64,000 bases of DNA from Spirabiliibacterium pneumoniae (GTDB lineage Bacteria; Pseudomonadota; Gammaproteobacteria; Enterobacterales; Pasteurellaceae). Position 1 is the stretch's first letter; each line of letters starts with the position of its first letter. Positions 7,822 through 16,810 of the stretch are shown piece after piece. The stretch lies in contig NZ_JABMII010000003.1 of assembly GCF_014884995.1 (NCBI RefSeq), positions 98,942 to 162,941 on the forward strand, in the 5' to 3' direction. The notes under the pieces were generated by a model. That model ran no database searches, was not told the origin of the DNA, and saw only the letters and a list, made by a program, of their open reading frames with translations. A program made the position numbers and the translations under genes.

Positions 7822-10596
7822 TTAGAAGATAGCTTCAAATTCACGGCTGAAATGGGAGGCCTCATCATCACTAAAAAACGGCAAGCCAATTAAGCGATAA
7901 TGGGTGGTTTCTTTTTCTAGTAGATGATTTTTACCGTATTTTTCGCTAATGGCACGCAAAAAATCTGCCTTCCACTGATCTTTTTCAGTTAGATGATCGC
8001 CTTTCGGCTCAATGAAAATTTGATAGTGCAACGGTTTTGCTGATGTTTTAACATTCTCTTTCGCGTTAAGGAGCAAGATAAAATCAGGCATAAAGCCTTG
8101 CCCATCATCAAAATTGTGCAATTTAAGTACTTCTTCATTGCGCAACAAATGAACATGGTAGCTATCTTTCAAATTGCCTATTCGCTCTGCAAGGAAGAGA
8201 ATTAAATCTTGTTCCAATGTGGTGCCGATAAAATTATCAAGCGCATACCAAGGTGACTGCACCGCACTTTCAACCGCACTTGGTACTTTGGCTTTCCATT
8301 CACCGGTGTTGGCATCTTGCACAACCGCACTTTTATCGATCCACTTCACTTTCGGCTCACCAAAGAGGGTGCTTAATGTTTTTGCCGAGAACGTTGTTGT
8401 GCCTATAAATGGCGTATCGACAGAATTTAAATGTGTTTCCACCGCATCCAGTGCCAGCAGGCAGGCGTTGAGTTGATCGTCAGCGTGAATTGTTAAATAG
8501 CCATCTACGCCTACAAACTCAACTTCCCATTGTTTAAGCAATTGCGTTTGCAATTCTCTACGGCTTTTGAGCGGTAGTTTTTCTCGCAAGTGATTGAAGT
8601 GGAATAACGAGTGTGGATCTTTAGTCTTAATGTGAATGGCTTTATCAAAAATGTGCGGTGCAATGTCCGTAAGTTTGACAATTTTAGCGCAATCTTCTTC
8701 TGCACCAAGCCATTGTGCTTTTTCGTTGTTGCTTTCAACCGTAAAGCGGCTCTCTTGTAGCCGCTGGCTATGCACCTTGACGCGTAAGACAGGGGAGAGC
8801 TGTTGCAAACTTTCAAGGTTGTTGGCTTTGGCATTTGGGTTAGGTATTTTTTCATTGATCCAAATTAGCCAGTTATTAAAGGTGTCATCACGAACTAATT
8901 CAGGCTTGAGGGCGAATTTGACCTTCACTTTGTGGTCATTTTCTGGAATATAGCCATCTTTGCGCAATTCATTTTTTAATTCTGTGATGTAGCGTGATTC
9001 TTCATCAAAAGTATAATAAAACAATTCTTCCAGAATTTTCAGTTCATGTTCTAAGCCGTCAAATTTACGCTTATTTGCCTGCTTGTCTTCAAAGGCAAAA
9101 GGGTAATAACGCACGCCACGGCCGATCAATTGTTTTTCCGAAACAGTCGCATTAGCGGTTTTGCCCGCTTTGACTGTACGTCCGCCACTATTTTGTCCTT
9201 CATAAAGCCGAACAATATCATAGAGATTGAGCACGTCCCAACCCTCGGTGAGCCTGTCCACGGTGAAAATGGCACGAACAGGGTTGTCTTGGGCTTCAAG
9301 ATTATTCAGCAGCTGCTCCGTGTCAGCATCGGTTTGTTCGCGCTTGGTTTTATTGGTTTGTGAGTTGGTGATAATGACATTATGTGTTTGGTAATTAGCC
9401 TGCACCCAATGAGCTAGATGCGTTGTATCAAGCCCATTGGCTTTCATAAACTGCAACGCTTGTTCAGTGCGCGTTTTGCCTTGTTGGTGGGCATTGTCAC
9501 CGTCTTTAATGTTATCTAAAAGTGCGGTCAAAAATTCAAAATCAGCCGCACTGGTGCGCTCGCACCATTGCAAAAAGGCATTGTAATCCGCACGAGAATC
9601 CGCAATCGTTTTGCTACGAAAGAGCATAACAGGCTTGAAATTCGCAATGCCATATTTTAGCGCCACTTGGTGGCGATACCACGCGAAGAGCAGGGCATGC
9701 ATAACGCGCTCTTTTTTGCTCAATTGAGAGGAAACCAGATTGATGGATTTTGTATAGCCCGCTTGCAAAAAGGTTTTCAATGGAAAAGTTGAGATAATCT
9801 TGTCACGGTATTTTTGCGCCACATTGTCATTTTCAGGCAGCGTGGCGGTGAACTCCAATAACACATTTTGGCTTTTTTGCCCATTTTTGTTGAGCAGTAA
9901 GTCAAGCACCATATGCTCCCAACCTCGGCGTTCAATTTCATCACGGCTGGCATTGCCTTTGAGCTCCGTTTCAAGATCCAGTTTGAGCTGAGATTGATTT
10001 TTGGTTTGCGCATTGAGATGGTGCGCCTCATCACCGAGCATCACAATTTTGTGTTTGTGCAAATCTGCCAGTGTGGTTTGGTTTTCACGCTCAATGTGAA
10101 TGTCATTATAAAGCTTTTGAATGGTGGTAAATTTAATTTCAATCCCATTAGGATTGTCACTAAAAGCCGTAACTTTGTTAACACTCACAACTCGATCACC
10201 ATCCATAATTTTGGGTTGGAAAAGGTATTTACGGTGATGGCTGTCGATAAAATTATTTTCTGTTTTATCCACAATGTTATTTTGATTTACAAAAAAGAGA
10301 AAATGGCGATACCCTTTTTGGTAATAATACAAAATCAGTGCTGCCATCATCAGTGTTTTGCCAGCCCCTGTTGCCATGTGAAACAGCAGATGAGTAGGGT
10401 GATTTTTAAGATCAGGAAATTCCTCAAAAGCTAAAGTGCGGTCGAACAATACAAAATTTTCCATCGCCTGACGTTGCCAATCGAATAAATCGTAACGCAA
10501 ATTTTTTTTCACAAAATCAGGAATATTGAGCAGTTCAGGCTTGTATTTTTTAGCCGCTTTATGTTCAGCATTAATCACGTCAAATAACTGGGTCAT
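7822..10596 (-). CDS. res: Type III restriction enzyme, Res subunit
   Basis: ATP-dependent translocase/endonuclease subunit of a type III restriction-modification complex; needs Mod for target recognition. 924 residues, the usual size. The superfamily 2 helicase core has Walker A ATGAGKT at about 75-81 and the DEAH box GDEAHH near 189-192. Motif V/VI blocks are TVDRLTEGWDVLN and KQLIGRGVRYYPF. The C-terminal nuclease shows PDF (aspartate about 838) and EPKG (glutamate about 863, lysine about 865), a PD-(D/E)XK arrangement. The ATG overlaps the mod stop (ATGA), so expression is coupled to mod. Several uptake signals lie inside the gene, which suggests long residence in the family. Since mod is out of frame here, Res may be poorly translated or inactive in this clone. 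Confidence 0.93.
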   Translation of the reverse strand: MTQLFDVINAEHKAAKKYKPELLNIPDFVKKNLRYDLFDWQRQAMENFVLFDRTLAFEEFPDLKNHPTHLLFHMATGAGKTLMMAALILYYYQKGYRHFLFFVNQNNIVDKTENNFIDSHHRKYLFQPKIMDGDRVVSVNKVTAFSDNPNGIEIKFTTIQKLYNDIHIERENQTTLADLHKHKIVMLGDEAHHLNAQTKNQSQLKLDLETELKGNASRDEIERRGWEHMVLDLLLNKNGQKSQNVLLEFTATLPENDNVAQKYRDKIISTFPLKTFLQAGYTKSINLVSSQLSKKERVMHALLFAWYRHQVALKYGIANFKPVMLFRSKTIADSRADYNAFLQWCERTSAADFEFLTALLDNIKDGDNAHQQGKTRTEQALQFMKANGLDTTHLAHWVQANYQTHNVIITNSQTNKTKREQTDADTEQLLNNLEAQDNPVRAIFTVDRLTEGWDVLNLYDIVRLYEGQNSGGRTVKAGKTANATVSEKQLIGRGVRYYPFAFEDKQANKRKFDGLEHELKILEELFYYTFDEESRYITELKNELRKDGYIPENDHKVKVKFALKPELVRDDTFNNWLIWINEKIPNPNAKANNLESLQQLSPVLRVKVHSQRLQESRFTVESNNEKAQWLGAEEDCAKIVKLTDIAPHIFDKAIHIKTKDPHSLFHFNHLREKLPLKSRRELQTQLLKQWEVEFVGVDGYLTIHADDQLNACLLALDAVETHLNSVDTPFIGTTTFSAKTLSTLFGEPKVKWIDKSAVVQDANTGEWKAKVPSAVESAVQSPWYALDNFIGTTLEQDLILFLAERIGNLKDSYHVHLLRNEEVLKLHNFDDGQGFMPDFILLLNAKENVKTSAKPLHYQIFIEPKGDHLTEKDQWKADFLRAISEKYGKNHLLEKETTHYRLIGLPFFSDDEASHFSREFEAIF

Positions 10597-12657
10597 GATT
10601 TCTCTCCATAAAATGCCAAACTCAGGCGTTTATCTTCATCACTTAGGCAATCGTCAAATTGACTGTCGTCTTGATCAGACAAACTGATATAAAGCTGATT
10701 TAAATCGAGCATATCGATCATCATCTGTTTTTGCTCATCAAGGGAGAGTTGTTGAAAGTCATTTTCCGTCATCAGTTGGATAAACTGCGCCACACTGACG
10801 TGATGATCTAAGAAATAGTGCTGGCAAAGTGTGTTAAAAAATGCGCTTAGCTCATCAAAATTTTTACAGGCTAAAATTTGTTGCCGCGCGGTTTCGTTAA
10901 AGGGTGCCAGCTCGGCATAAACAAATTCACCGCCACCTTGCCAGCCCACGGCTTTGGAAATGCCACCTTGCTCGCCTGCAATCACTTTTTTCAATCGTTC
11001 CACCGCAATGGTTTCAATATAATCCATCTGCTCCACGCCAATATACTGCCGCCCCATCTTATGCGCCACCGCCGCAGTTGTGCCCGATCCTAAGTGGAAA
11101 TCGAGGACGATATCGCCAGGTTGGGTACACATATCAATAATTCGATATAATAAGGCTTCTGGTTTTTTACCAGTAGGAAAACTTACGCCACCTTCATTTT
11201 GCGTATTTTGAAAGTCAATATCTTCCCAAAAATCACATACTAGAATAGACCAATATTCCTTTAAGTTTTTGCTTACCATAATTTCTTTTAATCCTTGAGA
11301 AATTGGAGTGAAAACTTGGCCGTTCAAGTATATTCCACATGATTTGTTATTGATGAAGTGCTCATAAATTTTGTTTTTATATGTTTTTCTGCTAAGGGTT
11401 TCTATTTCTTTGTTCTTATGAGATTGCCATCTTCCTATATTATTTCTATTTTCTGATATGAATTGTCTTATCTTCTCATTTCTTGGGTCTATTTCATCTA
11501 ATCTATTGAATGAGAATCCATTTTTATTAAACTCATCAATAATGTTTTTATACTTATATAATCCATCTTCTTTATATAGAAAAACACTATAGTGGCTGTC
11601 CCAGTTTTTTCGAGCTGTATATTGTGGTTTTAATTTTATATTTTGTTTTTTATAGAAAAGTATTGTGTCTTTTTGTTTGATTATTTTTTTGTCTTTGTGG
11701 GCTGTTTTTGTTCCACTTGGAGTTGATGATCTTACTGCAATATTAGATACAAAGTTATTTTCAGTAAAAATTTCATCTAATAAAACGCGTAAATACCCAT
11801 CTTCATTATAATCACAGTGTACAAAAATCATGCCATCATCAGATAGTAATTCTTTAGCTACTTCAATGCGGTTTTTCATAAATGTTAGCCAAGTAGATCG
11901 ACTAAAATTATCATTGTATACAAAGCTATCATTTTCTGTATTGAATGGAACATCTATATAAATCAGTTTCACCTTACCTTTAAATTGGGTGTGTAATGAG
12001 TGCAGAGCAATCAGGTTGTTGCCTTTAATAATGAGATTTTCAGCCAGCGTGCCGTCATTGTGGCGTTTAAGAGAATCAATTGGCTGTGCGCCGTCGGCGG
12101 TGTAGCGAGTAAAATGGGCGAGTGATTTGCGATCAAAAAGGCGGTCTAGCTCATCAAAGGCGAGAATGCGATTAAAGAAAATTTCTTGACGTTTTCGTGT
12201 CTTCTGGGTGTAGGCTGTTGCCGATCCGATCCGATCCGATCCCTGAATTGCGTTCAAAATAGCACTCTTCGCGTTCTTCTGAACTTTGCCCACCGTTCAA
12301 CACGCAATCTTTGAATGGGAAGTTTAACACAATATCGGCACTTTCTTTTAAAAAGCGTGTGCCGTCGGTTAGCCCAATGCGGTTTTTAAAGCGTGTGTAG
12401 GAGTGGCTTATTTTACGCTGTGATAAGAAAAATTGAAAGTCTTGTTGCTTGAACACCCATGCCTCGCCCACTTGGGTGAAAAAGTGGCGTTTAAGCACCG
12501 CATTACCCAAAAGTGCGGTTAAAATCGCAACGTCGTGTTTGTTTAGCTTGCCGAGCAAAAGGTTGTGCGCAAGTTCAGTCTTAGCTTCATCTGCCCACAC
12601 CCCATCACAACCGCTAAGTGCGGTCTTTAATTCTGAAAAAAGTTGAGATTGTTCCAT
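10593..12657 (-). pseudogene. mod: Type III DNA adenine methyltransferase, phase-variable, OFF in this sequence
   Basis: Modification and specificity subunit of the type III system. The start MEQSQLFSELK (ATG at 12657 after AAGGG) opens a frame through NFPFKDCVLNGGQSSEERE and the pentanucleotide tract, then stops at 12172. The rest continues in another frame from the tract to 10593: TAYTQKTRKRQEIFFNRILAF, motif IV region LIYIDVPFNTENDSF, an AT-rich target recognition domain (about 11,170-11,750), then motif I DFHLGSGTTAAVAHK. The order IV-TRD-I is the beta class typical of type III Mod. One extra repeat unit (or two fewer) joins the frames; with five units the length is 2,070 bases, exactly 690 codons including the stop. 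This is a contingency gene rather than a dead one. Motif IV is DVPF, not the usual DPPY. Confidence 0.9.
12221..12242 (-). repeat. Pentanucleotide phase-variation tract (CGGAT), four units plus two bases
   Basis: On the plus strand the tract reads CCGAT four times followed by CC; on the coding strand it reads GGATC GGATC and so on. It lies at about codon 140 of mod, between the conserved KDCVLNGGQ and EIFFN segments, the same zone where other Pasteurellaceae and Neisseria mod genes carry tetra- or pentanucleotide tracts. Unit length five is not a multiple of three, so every slip changes frame. Confidence 0.93.
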
Positions 12658-12957
12658 GGTAGCCCTTGTCAGTGATGAAAATGATAAATTGTACCGCGTT
12701 CAGCCGTGGCATAACCACTCAAACTTTTTATTCTACCCAATAATCGCCCGCTGGGGTAAAGAATTTTTGCTTTGAAAACCGCACTTTTAAAGTGAGGCTT
12801 GTTTTTTGTGAAACTGGATTTTATAAAGTGCGATTTTTTGTGATCTGACTCTAAGATTTCATTTTTCTTTCTTTTATTTTTGTTTCGACTGCTTATTATA
12901 TGATCTGTGTGAAAGTAAACGTAAGCTTTCGGTCATTTCATATTGCAGGAGAATTTT
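12658..12957. other. Divergent intergenic region, mod / PL8 lyase
   Basis: About 300 bases with no gene. It contains a degenerate inverted USS pair at about 12777-12811 (ACCGCACTTTTAAAGTGAGGC, one arm mutated) followed by T runs, and a further half-site near 12825. Promoters for mod (minus) and the lyase (plus) must lie here; no unambiguous -35/-10 pair was identified. Confidence 0.5.
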
Positions 12958-15900
12958 ATGTCTAGAAAATTGAGCTTGGCTTATTGCTTAGTGGCCAGTA
13001 CGCTGGCCTCGAGTGTTGCATTGGCGGATGCTGCCAAATTTCCAACCTATTCGTTTGAACAAAATGATATTACCACATTTAGTGCGCAATCGGGCAAAGT
13101 GGGTGTGAGCCAAGCGCATTATAAAGACGGCAGCCATGCGTTGGTGTGGGATTTTTCTGCCAATGATACGTTGACGTTAAAAACGCCAATTGATTTAAGC
13201 CATGATGACGATATTTTACCACGTACGTTTATGGCATGGATTTATAATCCGAAAGCAATTAATGCACCATTGACGTTTTCTTTTGAGCAAGGCAATAAAG
13301 CGGTGAAATCTTTTGAGTTCAGCCTCAACTTCACTGGCTGGCGTGGCGTGGCAGTGCCATTTCGGGATATGACAGGGGGGGGCGCAGAGCGAGCTGATCA
13401 GTTGGTGGTACATGCGCCAAACCAAGCGGGCAAGCTCTTTTTTGACCAATTAATGCTCAACATTCCTGTGGATAACCGCAACCCGATCCCAGATTATCAA
13501 GCCCGTTTTGTTAATCCGAAAGTTAACACCTCGGTGAACAAAAACTGGAATGCGTTGTTGATGTATGATGATATGCTTAGCCAGCATGTACCGCACTTGA
13601 ACTTTGATGGCAAATTTAGTGATCAAGGCAAAACCCATGCGTTGTATGAAAAATTTGCGAAATTTATGGGCGTGAGTGATGCTGATGTCAGTGCAGAGAA
13701 AGTGAAAGAAAATCTTGATGCTTATGCTAAATTTGGCATTCAGCGCGACGATAAGGGTAACATCTTAGGCAAGATTATGGATTTCCCAGCTCGTCAAAAA
13801 TTCATGAAAAACGCCGATGTATTCGATAAGCCTGCACAAGACTTTTACCTCGATGCTATTCAAATGCGTGATTTGGGCAAAACCTTGTTGCAAAGTGCCA
13901 AGTTGTTGAAAGCGAAAAACCTAAGCCAAGCTGACAAGCAACAACTTGAGCAGCAATTTTTGCTTGCTACGCAGTATATTTTCGACCAAGGCTTTGTGCG
14001 TGGCAGTGGTTATCAAATCATCACTCACTTAGGTTATCAATCGCGCGAGATGTTTGATGCGTGGTTTCTAGCGCGTGATTTGTTGGCGCAAAACAACTTA
14101 CTTGAGCAAGCCCAAGGCGCGATGATGTGGTACAATGGTACAGGTCGCATTTTTGAAACCGATCAAGAGATCGTCGCTGCGAATGTGGATATTTTGAATA
14201 CCCAGCTGCAATGGATGGTGAAAAGCATTTTGCTCATCCCAGATGTGGCACAACGTGAAGCGTTGCTCACCCAGTTGTCAAATTGGTTGAGCAAAACTAT
14301 TTTGCAATCCAAGGGCGTGGCAGGTGGCTTTAAGCCAGATGGTTCAATTTTCCACCATTCGCAACATTACACTGCCTATGCTAAAGATGCTTTTAGTGGC
14401 TTGGCACCAACCATTTATGTTCTCAGCGGTACGGATTATGCCATCAGCAAAGCGGCGCACAAACGCTTAGACGATGTGCTGTATAAAATGTGGGTTTACA
14501 CCAAAGACACCAACATTCCAGTAGTACTGAGTGGGCGCCATCCAACGGGCAAATTCAAAATTGCCGATGCGCCATTTAAATGGATGGCACTGGCAGGCGA
14601 AGTGGATAACCCTAAACAAATCAACAAAACTTTCGCGGGCATTTATGCCGCGTTGAAAGGGGAGAAAGCCTTTGAAGGCGTGCCAGCCATTCAAGAGCCA
14701 GAAGGCGCTTGGGCGATGAACTATGCCTCCATGGCCTTGCAACGTCGCCATGGTGAAGATGCTAATAAATCGTGGCTTGCTGTGGCGCGTGGCTTTAGTC
14801 GTTATCTGGTGGGCAATGAAAGCTATGAGGCGAATAACCGTTACGGTCGCTATTTACAATATGGTCAGTTAGAACTGATTCCGTCTGATTTCGCTAAATA
14901 TGCCTTTAGTTATAATGGTTGGAACTGGAATCGCTTCCCTGGCACCACCACAATCCAATTGCCGTTTGATCAGCTCAAATCACAGCTCAACCAATTGCCA
15001 GCGGCAGGGCTTGAAGAGATGTTACTCTCCACTGAAACCTACGCAGGCGCCAATGCGTTGGATAATAACAGTATGTACGCGGTGAAACTACATGGTCATA
15101 GCAAATATGACCAAGAGTCTTTTGTGGCGAATAAATCTTACTTTATGTTCGACAACCGCATTGTGGCACTAGGCTCAAACATTCAAGATAATGACACCCA
15201 AAATCCAACACAAACAACGCTTTTCCAAGCTTCTGTTGCACATAATCAGCCAATTGTGGTCAATGGCACTGAGATCAATAAGTTAGGCGAGTCAATGCAG
15301 TTTAACGGCGAGGCGTTGACCCTGGCGGACCCTGCGGGTAACTACTACTATGTACCAAAAGGGCAAAATGTGGATGTGGCCTATCAGGTGCAAAAATCCG
15401 TTGACGGGCGCAACGACAAAGAAACCGAAGGCAACTTTGCAAGTGCGGTCATCAACCACGGCAAAGCACCGAAAAATGCAGGCTATGAATATGCCATTCT
15501 AGTTGAGCCAAAAATGCCACAACAACCCGCTTATCAAGTGCTGGCGCGCACGGATAAACTGCACGCTGTGCGTGATGAAAAATCGGGTATGGAAGGATAT
15601 GCCTTCTTTGACAAAGCAGAGCAAAGTCAAGGTGGCGTGGTGTTAAGTTCAGATAACCCTGTGATGGTGATGACCAAAGCCCACGACAACGCGCTGGATG
15701 TGTCTGTCGTTAATCCTGATTTGGCCTTCTATGAAGGTGTAGAAGATGACCAAGTGAAAAACGGCAAACAAGCTGAAGTGAGCATTTATTCGCGTGCGTG
15801 GCGTGCAAGTGAATCAAAAGATCAGCATTCACAAGTGACACTGAAAGGCAAATGGACACTGGCGAGTGAATCTCAATGTGCGAAAGTGGCCGGCGCAGGT

Positions 15901-15972
15901 GAGAACACCACATTGAGCACCACCACCCGTGATGCTACACCGTGTCAAGTCAAGTTAACCCAAGCAAAATAA
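12958..15972 (+). CDS. Secreted polysaccharide lyase family 8, chondroitin ABC lyase-like
   Basis: Predicted to cleave glycosaminoglycans (chondroitin/dermatan sulfate or hyaluronan) by beta-elimination outside the cytoplasm. 1,004 residues. A signal peptide ends VALA near residue 23. The N-terminal beta-sandwich (about 25-190) ends with APNQAGKLFFDQLML as in chondroitin ABC lyases. An alpha/alpha toroid follows (about 195-600), then the C-terminal super-sandwich domains. Residues matching the chondroitinase ABC active site are visible: His467 and Tyr474 (seven apart, in FHHSQHYTAY), Arg527 (SGRHP) and the NRYGRY block at 627-632; the catalytic glutamate is probably near 624 but is not certain. 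The start is the ATG after GCAGGAG, not the in-frame TTG upstream. One USS lies inside the gene. Hyaluronate lyase activity is the main alternative. Confidence 0.85.
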   Translation: MSRKLSLAYCLVASTLASSVALADAAKFPTYSFEQNDITTFSAQSGKVGVSQAHYKDGSHALVWDFSANDTLTLKTPIDLSHDDDILPRTFMAWIYNPKAINAPLTFSFEQGNKAVKSFEFSLNFTGWRGVAVPFRDMTGGGAERADQLVVHAPNQAGKLFFDQLMLNIPVDNRNPIPDYQARFVNPKVNTSVNKNWNALLMYDDMLSQHVPHLNFDGKFSDQGKTHALYEKFAKFMGVSDADVSAEKVKENLDAYAKFGIQRDDKGNILGKIMDFPARQKFMKNADVFDKPAQDFYLDAIQMRDLGKTLLQSAKLLKAKNLSQADKQQLEQQFLLATQYIFDQGFVRGSGYQIITHLGYQSREMFDAWFLARDLLAQNNLLEQAQGAMMWYNGTGRIFETDQEIVAANVDILNTQLQWMVKSILLIPDVAQREALLTQLSNWLSKTILQSKGVAGGFKPDGSIFHHSQHYTAYAKDAFSGLAPTIYVLSGTDYAISKAAHKRLDDVLYKMWVYTKDTNIPVVLSGRHPTGKFKIADAPFKWMALAGEVDNPKQINKTFAGIYAALKGEKAFEGVPAIQEPEGAWAMNYASMALQRRHGEDANKSWLAVARGFSRYLVGNESYEANNRYGRYLQYGQLELIPSDFAKYAFSYNGWNWNRFPGTTTIQLPFDQLKSQLNQLPAAGLEEMLLSTETYAGANALDNNSMYAVKLHGHSKYDQESFVANKSYFMFDNRIVALGSNIQDNDTQNPTQTTLFQASVAHNQPIVVNGTEINKLGESMQFNGEALTLADPAGNYYYVPKGQNVDVAYQVQKSVDGRNDKETEGNFASAVINHGKAPKNAGYEYAILVEPKMPQQPAYQVLARTDKLHAVRDEKSGMEGYAFFDKAEQSQGGVVLSSDNPVMVMTKAHDNALDVSVVNPDLAFYEGVEDDQVKNGKQAEVSIYSRAWRASESKDQHSQVTLKGKWTLASESQCAKVAGAGENTTLSTTTRDATPCQVKLTQAK

Positions 15973-16021
15973 CCCATAACAGTGGCAGCTTGCTGCCACG
16001 TTTTACATAAGAGGAGCATGT

Positions 16022-16753
16022 ATGAAAAAACAATTAACCCTTTCCCTGCTAGCGTGTGCACTTGCCGCGAATGTGTATGCCGCTAACACAGGCGACAGCT
16101 ACGATGTGGTGTATAACAACCAAGCCCCGACACTTGACGGCAAACTGGATGACGGCGTATGGAAAGATGTGAAAGCCATTACTGATTTTTCCAACCCATG
16201 GGTGGAAGACAAAATGCCATCAACCGAGTTTAAAGCCTATCACGATGACAAAAATCTCTATTTTGCTTTCGATGTTGTGGATCCTAATGTGGTGGTGTAT
16301 GACCAAACCGATCACGAATGGATGGTCGCCCGTGAAGACCGTGTGGAGCTTTTCATGGCACCAGGGGCAATTGATAAAGCCAATGCCGATGGCACCTATC
16401 CAAAATACATGGCGTTAGAAATGGACTTCAAAGGCCGTGCATTGTCTGTATTACGCGATGTGCAAAAAAATGTAGATTCTAAATGGAATCCAAGTACTCT
16501 TGAGCTGAAAGGTGAGCGCACTGACAAAGGCTATGTATTGGAAGGGCAAATTTCGCTCAAAGAGCTAAATGACTTAGGCTTGATTAAAGACAACACCATT
16601 CAAGCAGGTGTTTACCGTGCTGAGTTCAGCATTATTGAAGGCAAAGGTAAAGAGCGGGCCGATTGGATTACGTGGGTTAACCCACAAACCGAAAAACCGA
16701 ACTTCCACATTAACTCGTCTTTCGGTAAATTTGTGCTTGAACCGAAAAAATAA
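16022..16753 (+). CDS. Secreted CBM9-like carbohydrate-binding protein
   Basis: 243 residues with a signal peptide (hydrophobic LTLSLLACALAANVYA, cleavage about residue 20). The remainder resembles a family 9 carbohydrate-binding module: APTLDGKLDDGVWKDVKAI at the start, EFKAYHDDKNLYFAFDV, and REDRVELFMAPG in the centre. No catalytic domain is seen. It lies 49 bases after the lyase, has its own AGAGGAG Shine-Dalgarno and shares the same terminator, so it is probably co-transcribed. A role in holding glycosaminoglycan fragments for the lyase or for uptake is an inference from context. Confidence 0.75.
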   Translation: MKKQLTLSLLACALAANVYAANTGDSYDVVYNNQAPTLDGKLDDGVWKDVKAITDFSNPWVEDKMPSTEFKAYHDDKNLYFAFDVVDPNVVVYDQTDHEWMVAREDRVELFMAPGAIDKANADGTYPKYMALEMDFKGRALSVLRDVQKNVDSKWNPSTLELKGERTDKGYVLEGQISLKELNDLGLIKDNTIQAGVYRAEFSIIEGKGKERADWITWVNPQTEKPNFHINSSFGKFVLEPKK

Positions 16754-16766
16754 TGCAAAGGCAAAA

Positions 16767-16798
16767 CAAAACCGCACTTTAAGGGTGCGGTTTTTTAT
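16767..16798. terminator. USS-pair terminator after the CBM9-like gene
   Basis: AAAACCGCAC and GTGCGGTTTT surround TTTAAGG, and a T run follows. One arm is an altered uptake signal (GGTGCGG). It sits between convergent genes; another USS follows at 16803-16811 against the metY stop. Confidence 0.85.
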
Positions 16799-16810
16799 AT
16801 CAAAGTGCGG

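Noticed and set aside
10593..12657. Treating the two overlapping mod frames as two separate genes
   Set aside because: The downstream frame has no ribosome site before its first GTG, and the two halves form one continuous type III Mod once one repeat unit is added.
12943..12957. TTG start for the PL8 lyase giving five more residues
   Set aside because: The TTG overlaps the Shine-Dalgarno GCAGGAG; the ATG at 12958 gives a proper signal peptide.
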